Assembly: GCF_000182925.2 (NCBI RefSeq)
Contig: NC_026504.1
Span: 1,364,001-1,428,000 of the forward strand
DNA: 64,000 nucleotides
From: Neurospora crassa OR74A
Taxonomy: Eukaryota > Ascomycota > Sordariomycetes > Sordariales > Sordariaceae
Direction of reading: 5' to 3'
Below are positions 1 through 12,226 of the stretch, piece by piece. A program made the translations under genes and the position numbers. Each line of letters begins with the position of its first letter. The first letter of the stretch is position 1. Under the pieces are notes generated by a model, which saw only the letters and a list, made by a program, of their open reading frames with translations, was not told the origin of the DNA and ran no database searches.

Positions 1-776
1 TCGTTGAAGAGGCGGGAGGCGAGGGAATGCAGTGAGATGAGACAAGATGATGGAGGTTGCTACCCATTTGGGAAAGCTGCCATGAAAGTTGCTGTGGACA
101 GGGTCCTTCTGTGCAACTACAGAAATGAGGGGTTATCTGCACCTCAACTGTGTGGCTTGTTTGTCCTTTCTTGTACAACATTGGGCAGCTAACAGAAGCA
201 GGTTAGTCCCGCCCATGTCCTGTAAACCCATGCGCCTCTCCCGTTACAGCATGAACATTCCACTCCAGTATCGGATTCTTTTGACTCTCCAGCACCGACG
301 CAGTAAAGAAGAGTTTCCGATTGGAGTAGGGCAAAGGTACTTATCAAAGACACTCCCAAAAGATCGATGACGATGACGATCACCGGGGTCAAAACAGATA
401 TCTGGAACTTGGCTCAGAAACCAAGATATCCAGACGCGATGAACTGCACATGGCTGAGATGGATGCTTCCGCATTTTTCCTAACCGTATAGGGGTAAATA
501 GATCTGGGAATATGATCCGTCTAGGCTTGTCCCAGCCAGCCATCAAGGTGCCAGCCGACTCGAAGCGGCTGACGGAGCCGGGATTGTACACCGCGTTTAT
601 GTCGTGGTCTCTGCAGATGCTCGGAGTAAACAAACGTGCTTGGGGCTGAAGAGCATGAGAGAAACTGCTCTACTTCACGATGTACTTTCACCAAGTATCG
701 GCCGCTTATGAGTTGTACTCCTGAGACCCTCACACCATTCTGTTCCTTGCCTTAAACCACGAAAGGCTTTTTCGAG
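1..776. other. Upstream intergenic region
   Basis: No convincing coding sequence on either strand; the open frames here are short, overlap each other and lack recognisable motifs. The part nearest position 777 is presumably the promoter and leader of the monooxygenase gene that follows. Confidence 0.5.
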
Positions 777-2827
777 ATGATGGAAATCAAAACAGTAGAT
801 ATACTCATTATCGGTGCTGGACCAGCTGGTAAGCAAGTCCAAAGTTCAAGGAGGCCGGGACATAGGCTGACACTCTGCTCACAGGGCTGGCCTTAGCCAA
901 CTGGTTCCGAAATTCCAGCATCAATGTCCTGCTGATTGACAAGAAACCCGGGCCTACACGGCGAGGGAAAGCTGAAGGGTTGAAGTCAACGACAAACGAG
1001 ATCTTTGACTCGTACGGTATCGGGCCTCAGATTGCAAAAGAATCATGGAGACTGGAAGAAATAGCCATCTGGGGCCAAAAGAAGGATGGCAAAAGCGGGA
1101 TCGAAAGGGAGCAGCTGATACAGGATAAGGTGGAGGAGTTGGGCAAGGTGCGGGAGACCATGTTGCAGCAATGTGAGTACTGACTTTATGATTTTCCCAC
1201 CACTTGCTGATTGTTGAGTCGTATAGCGAGAGTCGAATACCACATGCAGCAAAACCTGCTAGGCCACAGGAACATTACAATCCAGTATAATACTCAGCCT
1301 GTCGATGTCAATGTCGATGAGTCCTTGCTGCATGAGGATGAAGTTTATCCCGTGGAAGTGCTCTTGGTCAAGACCCAGGTACAGCCAGAAGCGTCCTTGG
1401 ATATTCTCGAGAACTCAACACCATATGTGAGAACCCCAATGTTACCAGCACTGTCAGCTGGTAATGCTAACAGGCGTTAACAGACCGCAAATGGTGCTGC
1501 CAAAGAGGTGGAGGAACGAATCCGAACCAGATACATCGTAGGCTGTGACGGGGCTCACAGTTGGCTTCGAAAGCAACTTCAAGTCCAACTCGAAGGCGAC
1601 CTGACAGACTCTGTTTTCGGCGTCGTCGACCTGATCCCCAAATCCAACTTCCCCGACCTTCGCCGTGTCTGCTACCTCCGCGCCTCCACGGGTACCATCC
1701 TCCTCGTCCCGCGAAGCAACAAGGAAGTCCGGCTGTACATCCCCGTCGAGAGCGGCAGTTCACTTTCAGACCCCAAAGACGTCACTTTCGACCGCATTAT
1801 CGATGCCGCACGCAAGATCATATCCCCTTACACTCTGGAAGTCGGCTCAGTCTCGTGGTGGTCGGCCTACCGCGTTGGCCAGCGCGTCGGCAGTCATTTT
1901 TCAAGACACAATGAAAGAGCGTTCCTGGTAGGAGACGCGGTGCATACGCACTCGCCCAAGGCTGGACAGGGGATGAACACGAGTATCCAGGATGCGTATA
2001 ATTTGGGGTGGAAGCTGAGGTTGGTTCTGCAGCCTCACCACAAACTCGCTTCGAACGCGTCGAGGAGGCTGTTAGCGACGTACGAATCCGAGCGCAGACC
2101 CGTAGCCCAAGACCTCATCTCCTTCGACAGAGGCTACCTCAAGCTCTTCGCTGCTCCCTCATCCCAATTCGACACCGAGTTCTTGCAGGCAATGAAATTC
2201 ACCACCGGCCTGTCCATCCGCTACCCGCCCTCATGCGCGGTGCAGCTCCCAAATGGTGCGCAAACAGCTGAACAGCTGGGCCCAAGTCTTCTCAAAGCCG
2301 ATCTAGTTCCCGGAAAGCGCTTGCCAGATTTTCAAGCGGTTTACCAAGCGGATGGGATCACGACTTGGATTCATAAGCGGCTACAGGCCACGGGTTGCTT
2401 TCGGGTGATTGTCTTTGCTGGAGACCTTGCTGCCCACCAACACTTGTCGACGAATGTGCAGAAGCTGGGAGAGTACCTCGCAGACCCAGATAATGGATTA
2501 GGACATTTGACATCAGGCGGAGAGGCGGCGCCATTGGAGGTGCTCATGGTGCATAGTGCTAATCGTGAAAAGGTTGAACTGCTCGACTTGCCAGAAGTCT
2601 TTAGACCTTGGAGCGATAGTGAAGGGTATGATTACTGGCGGGTGTTGGCGGACGCTGAGAGTGTGCATGAGGGACATGGGAGGGTGTATGAGCGGCTGGA
2701 GATTGATCCGGAGAAGGGAAGGATGGTGGTGGTGAGGCCGGATGGGTATATTGGTGCGGTGCTTGATGTTGATGACTTTGAAGGGGCTGGGAAGTATTTT
2801 CACGAGCTGGGGATGCTGTCAAAGTAA
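777..2827 (+). CDS. FAD-dependent phenol 2-monooxygenase-like protein
   Basis: Predicted flavin monooxygenase of the p-hydroxybenzoate hydroxylase/phenol hydroxylase class, hydroxylating an aromatic substrate with NAD(P)H and O2. Four exons (777-828, 885-1172, 1227-1426, 1484-2827) join in frame to 627 residues; introns are 56, 54 and 57 bp with GTRNG donors. The N terminus gives the dinucleotide-binding motif IGAGPAG (split by intron 1). GCDGAHSWLR is the DG motif and FLVGDAVHTHSPKAGQGMN is the GD/FAD-ribityl motif. The last roughly 190 residues resemble the thioredoxin-like C-terminal domain of fungal phenol hydroxylases. The start is the first of two adjacent ATGs just before the Rossmann strand. 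The substrate is unknown; no clustered pathway genes are visible. Confidence 0.9.
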
Positions 2828-4448
2828 TTAGAGACATGGCCGGTCTGTTGATGTTGGTGAGTGGTGTTGGTGATTGAAGGCGGACACAACCAAAGTCGAG
2901 TCGTTTGACCAGACAGTCAGTTGGAAGGTGTCTCCTGGAGACCGACGGGTTCAGGCGAGTAGGGTTAGGGTTGAAGCAGATGACCTGCCACAAGCACAGT
3001 CCACCGCCAAGGGAACCATCTGCTGCTGGTTGCGTGTTGGACCTGCCAAACGCGAGGAAGCATGTGCATTATGTGCCCTTCGAAGATGGCTGTGTAAGGA
3101 ACTAAAATGCGATTGGAACTGAAACGTGCTTGAAGTAGCCGACTGAAGACGATGACAATGCGCGTCGCAAGCGAATATGAGAGATAAGGGGCAATTTTTA
3201 GTCTTGACACTGCCGCCCGCGGGCACATGAATGTCAGCAACGCGGCTGGTGAAGGACCGGGCAGTTTGAACACGAATAGAGTCAAGAGGCAAAAGTGTCA
3301 ACTTCCATCCCGAATGCTCACTCTTTTCAATTCTGACCTTAACATCTTTCCCCAAACAAGATCAACCTGTTTCCACCGACTTGCGCGACACAACAATCGG
3401 CATCACGACACAACCAGCCTGCCTGTGGAATGCGCTTTGGGATCACCAGATTGAAAATAGATTGCCAAATTCAGTGGCTCGCGACCACCCCTCCCGTCTT
3501 CGTCATCGGGCTTCTCCTACTACCGTCCTACCTCTAGGCTTACACCACCGCAATAACCCCAGCGCCAACAGAATTGATTGGGTCGTCAACTGGGGACTGC
3601 GACGGGACTGCGACGGGGCCGGGTCCGCTTTATTGTCCGCTAGCTGCTTATCGCTGGGCGCTACGTTAACGATAAGAAGCCAGTGGCGACGTCATCGACC
3701 CTCTCTTTCCATTTCGCATCGATCATCAGTTCTTGGTTTCCAGTCCAACGAAACAGAAGACGGAACCACACGGCAACACGGGTTGTTCGTTGTGTTGTTG
3801 GTCCAGGCTTGTTGTCGTACTCGCACTATTTGACAGGAACCCGTGTCATTGCGGAAACCTTGATTCAGATCCTTTCTCTACTCGGACCCTGAACCTGTCA
3901 CTCATCTCCGCTGTCATCCTTTCCTGCTGCCACCTAGTGCGCGCCTACTCTGCCGACGCCTCTTGACTACACTAATACCTCCCGTCTCCTTGATCGTCAT
4001 CATGTCCTGGGACCTCACCCGCCGTCGATGGATGCGACGGTTGAACAGCAAATATATCTTTGACCGCATTGTAGGTGATGCTTTCTGTTCTGGCTTCGTC
4101 CGATCTCTTCCTCTTCCTTTTTTTCCCCTTCAACAAAAGCCAAGTTCTGGAAGATTCGCATGCCCACACCTCTCTCAACCGACACAACGCCGAACATCGA
4201 GATTCCACCTCGACTTTCAACACTTGGCAAAAAAAAAAATATCCACACAGCCACATACCTTCGAGCAGCAGTTGATCTGATCTTTTCTATTTCGTTTCTG
4301 CCGTATTGCTGGTCGTTCTGTTTCGCGTACACAGAACCACTCAACTTATCTTCAAAACGACTCAAGTACAACGGCCGAGTGCTGACTGAACAATGACCTG
4401 AATTGCCTGCTCTAGCCCTTATTGCATGCCATCGTCTTCATAATCGAA
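2828..4448. other. Intergenic region and probable leader of the Mpv17 gene
   Basis: About 1.6 kb without a supportable gene. The right half has the pyrimidine-rich character of a Neurospora 5' leader (CT and T runs around 4105-4135). It also holds ATGs such as 4002, which opens a frame of about 90 codons that could act as an upstream ORF if transcribed. Longer frames at 3227-3833 start at non-ATG codons and show no motif. Confidence 0.45.
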
Positions 4449-5367
4449 ATGACCATCATCGCCCGGCTCACGAGCCGGTTCAACCAGTTCTACAATGAAC
4501 GACCTGGTGCGTTTTCCAAGTCCCATTCTCCTAACGCGGCGGTTCGAGTCGCGGCCTTGTTTTCACACGTCACGCACGCTTTCGTTGCCCTGCGCAACCA
4601 TGGCTAACAAAAGTGCCATGGCAGTGCTCACGATGATGGTGACCAATGCGGTCCTGGCTGGAGTCGCCGACACGGTAGCCCAGTCCATCACGGCGGTCCG
4701 GCAACGTGCCGTCCGCAAGTACCCACCCGGCCGAGGCCCGAACGCGCGCGACGACTTTGTTGCCTACGAGATTCACGAGCTCGACCGGAAGAACCCCCTC
4801 AACGAACAAGAGCTGATCCCCGAGTCGCGGGACCTGCCGCCCCCGTTCGACTTTGAGCGGCTGACCCGCTTCATGGCCTTCGGCTTCTGCATGGCGCCCT
4901 TGCAGTTCAAGTGGTTCGGCTTTCTCGAGCGATGCTTCCCCATCACCAAGAAGAACGCCTACCAGTCGGCTTTGAAGAGAGTGGCTTTCGACCAGCTCAT
5001 CTTTGCGCCCTTTGGTCTGGCCTGCTTCTTCACGGCCATGACGCTGGCCGAGGGCGGTGGAAAGAGAGGCGTGTATGAGAAGATGAGGGATCTGTATGTG
5101 CCGACGCTCAAGGCCAACTACGTTCTTTGGCCAGCGGTCCAGGTTATCAACTTTCGGTTGATGCCCGTGTCGCTCCAGCTGGTGAGTTGCTTTGTTCTGA
5201 TGGTACGGAAAGAAGATGTCGCTAACAAAGTCATGATCACATAGCCGTTCGTTTCCACTGTTGGTATCGCTTGGACAGCCTACCTTTCACTCACCAATGC
5301 CGCTGAGGATGTGCAGCACACCACCCCTCATCGGGCACCTGGCTCTCCCGACATTCGTCTATCCTAA
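4449..5367 (+). CDS. Mpv17/PMP22 family membrane protein
   Basis: Four-helix membrane protein of the Mpv17/PMP22/Sym1 family; relatives sit in the mitochondrial inner membrane or peroxisomes and behave as channels or metabolite-homeostasis factors. Three exons (4449-4506, 4625-5181, 5245-5367) give 245 residues. Splicing is decided by family conservation: joining 4506 to 4625 produces FYNERP followed directly by VLTMMVTNAVLAG, the usual N-terminal layout. Reading through the 118-bp intron, which has a CTAAC branch site near 4603, would insert unrelated sequence. The C-terminal signature, NYVLWPAVQVINF followed by LQLPFVSTVGIAWTAYLS, spans intron 2. An insertion of about 50 charged and proline-rich residues follows helix 1 (YPPGRGPNARDD to PPPFDFERL), longer than in animal Mpv17. 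Confidence 0.88.
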
Positions 5368-6769
5368 ATGGTTGCGACGTTAACCATCAAGGTTCTTTCT
5401 CCTCATGCATTCGATGATCACAAGGTGCCAACTGGGGCAATACCTACCTAAAGAATATCCGCGCAACGACCTAAACAGTACTGTACACCTGCCGGGTTGC
5501 CTTTGTCCCTGCGTATTCTCGCGGAGAGGGGAATTGTAAAAAAAGTTCAAGGAAGGGGTTCGGAGGCTACTATACCACGGCACTTCTTTCATACAGCTGA
5601 TCGACCTCAAGGCGTCTTGGAGTTTTGACCGAGGGTAGCATTGCCCTTTTCCTTCTTTCCGTTCGTTGTATCTAGCTAGACCCAGTCTCAATTGAAACAT
5701 AGAACCATCTGGCGTTACTCCTCACAGCTGGTGATGTCCCTTGCGCGATACTCAACGGCGTAACGTGTGAGACGGTAAGAAGCGGTCGGGAGATCTACAT
5801 AAAAGTCTTCCGAACATGAGAGATCGTATGAAATGGTTAGATTATATAGCACGCCCAGAAAGATGATCACGTTGTCCCTTCATTCCTCCCCGGTAAGCCG
5901 AAATCCGGATTAATGGAAAGGGTGGTACGACTCCTACAAGGGTTGAACTGGTCGAAGGAAGCCGACATATTCTCGACTTGTCCGGTTCCGAGGTTATGTT
6001 GCCAACCATGTTCCCCAATGGGTAAAAGTCGTGTGGAAATGGAAGCGAATGCGTGACCGTCATGTGCAGGCGGCAGCGTGAGGCATGTTGGTTCGTGGTG
6101 CCTGCCTTGTCAAAGTTATCAATGTCGCGATGGGAGTCTCTGCAGTTCTTTGCTTGCTATTGTCAGAAGACATATCGTTGTCTACGAAATTCTGAATAAT
6201 CGAATTTTTCACCCGTATAAGTGATAACAGTTTAATATCGTGTAATAGTCCCCGTCTAGACTTTGCCTCTAGGCATATCGGACCGATTTAACAACATGTT
6301 CAATAGCGACAATCGGAGCCCTTTGGCACTAATTTTGCATATTCTGCCCGCCGGGATGCTATTGCCGTTGTTGTAGAATGATCCACGAGGCCCAGAGGGT
6401 CTTCAGTGAAAGGATCACCCCATCTGCAACAGCAGACCCCCAGCGCCTCGACGTCACTGGCCCCCTCTTTGCGAATTGGCTCCACAGGAGCTCGGTGTTA
6501 CCCCTCCATAATCGATTCGCTTACCCCCTTCTGCCCCTCCATCATAGCCACTCTCTCTCCTGCCCCCGGGCCATTGCGACCGCTTCGGGGGAAGCGCCCG
6601 GCGTTGACAGAGAATTTGCGTCTTGTTGAGCTTTGCAAAAGGATTGGCAAAGCAACGGGATTGACACAAGAATAGAAGCTGACCTATCATCATCGCGTGT
6701 TGTCGCATATCCACCTGATTCTCACCCTTCGCCTTCATTCTGTTGATAAGACATCCTCTCGTAGTCTTG
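5368..6769. other. Intergenic region upstream of phosphoglycerate kinase
   Basis: No gene recognised. Short open frames on both strands lack motifs. This interval must contain the core promoter of the strongly expressed downstream glycolytic gene. Confidence 0.45.
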
Positions 6770-6850
6770 TGTTTGTTCCTTTCTCTCTCTTGATCTTCCT
6801 TCCCATCGTCTCTCCAATTCGTAATACCTAGTCACATACAAACCGCCATC
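6770..6850 (+). promoter_or_regulatory. Pyrimidine-rich leader before phosphoglycerate kinase
   Basis: The 80 bases before the start codon are CT-rich (runs of TTTCTCTCTCTT type) and end in CCGCCATC before ATG. That arrangement is typical of highly expressed filamentous-fungal genes, where transcription starts in or just after a CT block. Exact start not determinable. Confidence 0.5.
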
Positions 6851-8274
6851 ATGTCTCTCTCCAACAAGCTCTCCATCGAGGACGTCGACCTCAAGGGCAA
6901 GCGCGTCCTCATCCGTGTAAGTTTCTTCTAGCGCTAGCTAGCTCCTGATGTCGCTGTGTGATTCATATAGGTGGATGGGTGGGTGACCAGACAAAAGTTC
7001 TAACATGCCACCCTTCTCTAGGTCGACTTCAACGTCCCCCTTGACGCCGAGAAGAAGGTCACCAACCCCCAGCGCATCGCCGGTGCCATTCCCACCATCA
7101 AGTATGCGCTCGACCATGGCGCCAAGGCCGTTGTCCTCATGTCTCACCTTGGCCGTCCCGACGGCAAGCCCAACCCCAAGTACTCCCTGAAGCCCGTTGT
7201 TCCTGAGCTCGAGAAGCTCCTCGGCAAGAAGGTCACCTTCGCCCCCGACTGCGTTGGTCCCGAGGTTGAGGAGATCGTCAACAAGGCCGACAACGGTGAA
7301 GTTATTCTCCTTGAGAACCTCCGCTTCCACATTGAGGAGGAGGGCAAGGGCACCGATGCCGAGGGCAACAAGGTCAAGGCCGACAAGGCCAAGGTTGAGG
7401 AGTTCCGCAAGAACCTCACCAAGCTCGGTGATGTGTACATCAGTGAGTTTTCCAGTCCCCTCGGCTTCAAGATTGGGCACAGTAGCTAACACCATATTCC
7501 ACAGACGATGCTTTCGGCACTGCCCACCGCGCCCACTCCTCCATGGTCGGCATTGACCTCCCCGTCAAGGCCGCCGGTTTCCTCATGAAGAAGGAGCTCC
7601 AGTACTTTGCCAAGGTTCTCGAGTCGCCCCAGCGCCCCTTCCTCTCCATCCTCGGCGGTGCCAAGGTTTCCGACAAGATCCAGCTGATCGACAACCTGCT
7701 CGACAAGGTCAACACCCTCATCGTCTGCGGTGGTATGGCCTTCACCTTCAAGAAGACCCTCCAGAACATGCCCATCGGCAACTCGCTCTTCGATGAGGCC
7801 GGCGCCAAGATTGTCCCTGACCTTGTCAAGAAGGCCGAGAAGAACAACGTCAAGCTCGTGCTCCCCGTCGACTTCACCATTGCCGACAAGTTCGACAAGG
7901 ACGCCAACACTGGCTACGCCACAGACAAGGACGGCATTCCCGACGGCTGGATGGGTCTCGACTGCGGCGAGGAGTCGGTCAAGCTCTTCACCCAGGCCAT
8001 CAACGAGTCCCAGACCATCCTCTGGAACGGCCCCGCCGGTGTCTTCGAGTTCGACAAGTTCGCCAAGGGCACCAAGGCCACCCTCGACGCTTGCGTCAAG
8101 GCTGCCGAGGAAGGCCGCACCGTCATCATTGGCGGTGGTGACACCGCTACCGTCGCTGCCAAGTACGGCGTTGAGGACAAGCTCAGCCACGTCTCCACTG
8201 GCGGTGGTGCTTCTCTTGAGCTCCTTGAGGGCAAGGCTCTCCCTGGTGTTGTTGCTCTTAGCGAGCGTCAGTAA
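6851..8274 (+). CDS. pgk-1: Phosphoglycerate kinase
   Basis: Glycolytic enzyme transferring phosphate between 1,3-bisphosphoglycerate and ADP, cytosolic. Three exons (6851-6916, 7022-7442, 7505-8274) make 418 residues, the usual length. Introns of 105 and 62 bp interrupt the N-terminal domain only. Visible signatures: RVDFNVPLD at the substrate site, [16 protein letters not shown], the [11 protein letters not shown] loop, [10 protein letters not shown] in the hinge/C-domain, [11 protein letters not shown] and the nucleotide-binding GGGDTATV, ending in [14 protein letters not shown]. Codon use is strongly biased to C-ending codons (AAG, CTC, GTC, ATC) compared with neighbours, fitting very high expression. 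It is convergent with the Sem1 gene. Confidence 0.98.
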
Positions 8275-8814
8275 GTTTGTCCTTGGCTTTCAAAGGAGTT
8301 GGGAAGGAGATATAATGATGTTATGAAACCTCTCGGATATTGAATGAGAGATCATGACTGATGGATCAAAAAAACATATGATGATAAAGGGTCCTTGGAA
8401 GGATTAGCAGGGCCAGTCTATGATAGGCACTCAGTCCAAAGTCGATAAATAGAACAAAACAGTTAAAGTCCAGTTTTTATGATTCGAAGTGTGATGTGCG
8501 GATAAGCTTGACGAATCTGGTTCATCCCAAGATATTATTCGAGTTTATGCACCAAGTTCGAGACGAAGTCTATGCAGATCATCTCAATCCCGTGTTGATA
8601 CCCAATGACTTGTGTCAATGACTACACAAGTCGGTACGTCTCCGGATATTGTCTCTTTATAGTCGGAGGGTCTCCTTCACCTTTCACTCGCATATCGAAG
8701 CCTCGCACAGCAATGTCACCGCAAGATCCCGGACTGAAACTTTGGTCAACATTGTATTGATGCGCCTGTCCTCCCCTCATATCATACTTTGTACAAGCTT
8801 CGAAAGTCCTCCGA
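8275..8814. other. Convergent 3' region between pgk-1 and sem1
   Basis: Holds the 3' ends of two convergent genes. No further coding potential; AT-richer than the pgk coding region. No polyadenylation site can be assigned with confidence. Confidence 0.5.
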
Positions 8815-9647
8815 TTACCGCTTCTTGGCAGCCTCAACCTTCTTGAGCTCCTCCCTAATGGTTTGAAAAAGACAAGTCAGCAACTGTCGCTTTATACGGC
8901 TTTGCTTTTTGTTTCCTCCATAAAGTTCCAAAATGGTGTGATTCATTTTAACGCCTGACTGACTGGCCCAGCGCAATACGCGCCAACCCGGGTCTAGGAT
9001 TTTCAATCCCAACTCCTAGCGCAAAGCTAGCTAATTACGTGAAGTGGAAGTTCATAGTAAAGGAGTAGGAGGAGGAGGGAGAGGGAAAGGGAGGGAGGGA
9101 CGCAGGTAAAAAGGGAAGGAAGAAGGAAGGAAGGAGTACGAAAAGAAAAGGAAAAAAAAAACAAAAAAAACGTACTTTAGCTGGGCGGAAAAGTCGTCGC
9201 TCGTGTCGTCGTCGTCCCAGGACTCCTCCCATAGGTGCTTGGCCTCGTTGTTGCCCTTGGCGGCTTCTGTGTCTTCGGCTTCCCAGTCTATTTTGGTTAT
9301 TTTGTTAGTTACATGTGCGGTACAACAGCTGGGGGAGCTAGCCTCCGCAGTTGCGCAAGTTGAAGGAAGTTTGGTATGTAGTGTCCGTGCCAATGATGAA
9401 GGGTATAGGCAGAGAGGTTGTTGAATGATATGATATATGGAAGCAGGTCGTGATGCGGTGGTGTTTGAAATGCGATGCGGCGTCCAGCAAAAGGTGCTTC
9501 TTAGCCATGGCGGGCAGACTAACCATCGACGGGGAAGTCCTCAAACTCGTCGTCCTCCTCCAACACGGCCGTCTTCTTCTCGGTAACGGGCTGCTCGGGC
9601 TTGGGCTCGGTCGACTTGGCGTCGTTCTTGGGTTGTGTTGAGGCCAT
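8815..9647 (-). CDS. sem1: 26S proteasome / TREX-2 subunit Sem1 (Dss1)
   Basis: Small acidic, largely unfolded protein that tethers lid subunits Rpn3/Rpn7 of the proteasome and is also a subunit of the TREX-2 mRNA-export complex. Three exons on the minus strand (9647-9524, 9287-9176, 8854-8815) give 91 residues. The family fingerprint is split across exons: EDDEFEDFPV in exon 1, DDWEAEDTE across intron 1, HLWEESWDDDDTSDDFS in exon 2, and a basic helical tail KEELKKVEAAKKR in exon 3. The start lies at the only suitable ATG upstream of the lysine-rich linker. Introns of 236 and 321 bp occupy two-thirds of the gene; intron 2 holds a long purine-rich block. Frame and splice signals agree at each junction. 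Confidence 0.93.
9059..9170. repeat. Purine-rich low-complexity tract inside sem1 intron 2
   Basis: On the plus strand this is almost pure A/G (GGAGGAGG, GGGAGGGA, GAAGGAAGG blocks, then A runs); on the transcribed strand it is a CT-rich intron segment directly after the GTACGT donor. Simple-sequence composition, no coding content. Confidence 0.7.
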
Positions 9648-12226
9648 TGTGAATGTTGTGATTTGTGTGTGTAGGTATAGAGGGATGGGACCAGCTGGAC
9701 TGAAGCTGATGACGCTAGACGGATGGATTGTATCGACGAATTGTTCGAAAGGCGGGCAAACTCGTCGGGCGTACTTTTAATCACGTCGTGGTGATGATGA
9801 TTGCGCTTGGTTTTGTTGTTTGGTATTATGCGCACGGAGGAGAATCGAAATCGTCGGTTTGGCGGCGGCAAGATGTTGGGCGCTGCGGTGGTTGATAGCT
9901 CTAGGTAGTAGCTTTTGGTCCGTCAGTCGTGACAGCTCGTGATCTTGTCGTTTGTTCCGTCAACTGCAGCTGCCGAGTGACGGGCCCCCAACCCAAGGCG
10001 GCAGCGAGACGACGTGCCAATTCGGCTTCCTCCGCCCACTGCACTTGGCCTGGCCGAGCCAGGGGCGGCAAGAAAGAGCACGGGCCATGTCGCAGATCTT
10101 GGCAAAAAGCTCTGGGACCCACTTTGGTATGTCCCCCGCCGCTGAGCTGTGATTGTGCTCTTGGTGTGTCTTTCTGTTTGGCATCGTCATTGATGTCTGG
10201 TCTGTACATATTGGAAGATCAACGCTGCACTGTTCAGGCATTGCAGTTCGTCCGAACCATCACTGACAGTTGCAGATGGCTTCCCATTTCTTGCATACTA
10301 CAGTATACTGCCTGCAGTTAAGATTTCTAGTTCAACACGTAGAGCGCGAATCAGCCCACCAGGAAATCTTGGGTATAGAGGCAAACAACTAACAAGAAGA
10401 ACTTCCTGCTGGTTCAGTTGCAAACACTTTGTCCCGGTAGCTCTATGGTGCGGCATCAAACCAATCTTCCGAGACCTTTGTTCTTTTCTCTTTTCCCCTC
10501 TTGTTGCAAACTGAACCTCATACATATCTGCTCAACTGAGCCATTGCGGTGAACCAGTTCGGGACTCCAATGTCACCTCTAGCAAGTGGTTACACGACAT
10601 GGGATGCCGATATCTGCAGTGCTTATATCGAATCTGACCTAGAAGTCCCATTGAGACTCGATTGGCCTTTGCCCTGGCCATTCGCGAGTTGAGAGAAATG
10701 GATGATAGGTACCCCGGAGACTATATGGAGATCTGGGGGGAATCGGCCATTCCGTCATGGCTGGAACCCGGCTTTAGAACCCAGACCATATTCTTGGATG
10801 ATGCAAGACCCAGAGGGCTACGATTGAGATGTAGATTGTACCGTACGGTGTGCAGAAGAGCGCGGCTTAGACGTGCCGGCTGCATTGGATATTATCTCCA
10901 GTATACCTTGGGATGGATACTGACACAACACAGTATCAAATGAAGGACTTATGACAGTTTATGCCACAGTTTGCCCAAGTTCCAGGGCAGCAACCTTGGA
11001 ATGGAACAAGGTGTGAAAACCGCGGACGGCATCGGGGACCCTTTTTCGATTGTCTCTCTTGGAAAAGGCACTGTCTCTTGGACGCCTCGTCGCCTCTTTC
11101 CCCTCGTTCCTTTTTTTCCTTTTCCTCTTTTTTCTTTTCTCTGGGGCAATGCTACTACACTAGTTCCTTCACGTACTTGGGCGAATACTTAAAAGACCAG
11201 CCCCGCTGCTGACCACGAAGCCCTTTCAGAAACAAGCCGCAGCTCAGCCCAAGAACGAAAACCTGACAACAAACCTACGGTACATACGAACCTAATCCGA
11301 TCATACTCGCATTTCTCCTTCTCATTGAAAAAGCTCCACCCGTTCGTCGAGTCAAGAGAATCAATGATCGGGACTTGCTTGATATCGGCAGGCATACCGT
11401 ACCTCGAGACATCGACGACCTCCCTCCATTGGAGTCCTTCCCCGATGATCAACTAGATAAAACCCCACTTTCCGATCTGGTTCCCTCACGTCCAGGTCTG
11501 CACGCTCACGGTACGCCCGCTTGCGCTGAACGAACAAATCGCACACGGGCACCATACCTCGCTGGGGCAGAACATTGCCGGAAACCTCGATTCCAGTCCC
11601 GGCCGGCGCTGAATGCCTGGACAAGCTGGATTGCGCTGAACAGGATCTCCACCACGAACCGACCGGGCACTCAGTCCGCCCACTCGGCTTGGGCCGCAGC
11701 GCCGCTCCTAGTCAGCGCCCCCGTCAGTGCCAGTCCCAAACAAGCGTTACGCCCCGAACCCCAGGTTTCCTTGTTGGTATTTTCGCCAGGTCTGCAGTGC
11801 CGTCTTAGATCCGGTTTCACCGGCCTTGCCGCTCGGCATCCCTGTATATATACAGATCTTGCCTCTGGTTTCTTTTTTCTTAAATTTCTCCAATATTTTT
11901 CTTTTTTTGCTCTTTTGATCCTGGCAGAGCGGGGTCTGGATTTCGCTGTCTTACTTTTTTTTTTATACCTCAGCCCGTGAAAAGGCAGGTCCCGGCCTCT
12001 TGTCGCTATTTTTCACACCAAAAAGTCGTGACGCCGGTGGCACCATATAAGTGATCCCGGACCTCGGATCTTTGCTTGGCGACTCGGGCATCCGGCGCCC
12101 ATCCCCCCCCGCGCCAACCCGCTTTCCGTCCTCGGCGGCGTGCAACACCACTTCAAACGGCTACCGTTACAGTACACGACCCGGCCGCAAAACGCAGGGT
12201 CACACAACCACCTGGAACTTGCCAAA
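9648..12226. other. 2.6-kb intergenic region between divergent sem1 and iml2
   Basis: No supported gene. The longest open frame (11375-11980) starts at a non-ATG codon and has no motif. A TATATATA-like stretch occurs near 11843 and T-rich/pyrimidine tracts at about 11871-11915 and 11950-11965, suggesting the iml2 promoter and leader lie in the last 400 bases. Otherwise I see nothing. Confidence 0.45.

Noticed and set aside
3381-3833. 150-codon open frame before the Mpv17 gene
   Set aside because: Non-ATG start, Arg/Ser-rich translation typical of shadow frames, no family resemblance.
7486-8190. 234-codon minus-strand frame opposite phosphoglycerate kinase
   Set aside because: Antisense shadow caused by strong C-ending codon bias of pgk-1; Leu/Val/Gly/Glu-rich with no motif.
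11375-11980. 201-codon open frame upstream of iml2
   Set aside because: Starts at a non-ATG codon, composition shifts along its length, ends in poly-Phe from T-rich leader sequence, and has no motif.
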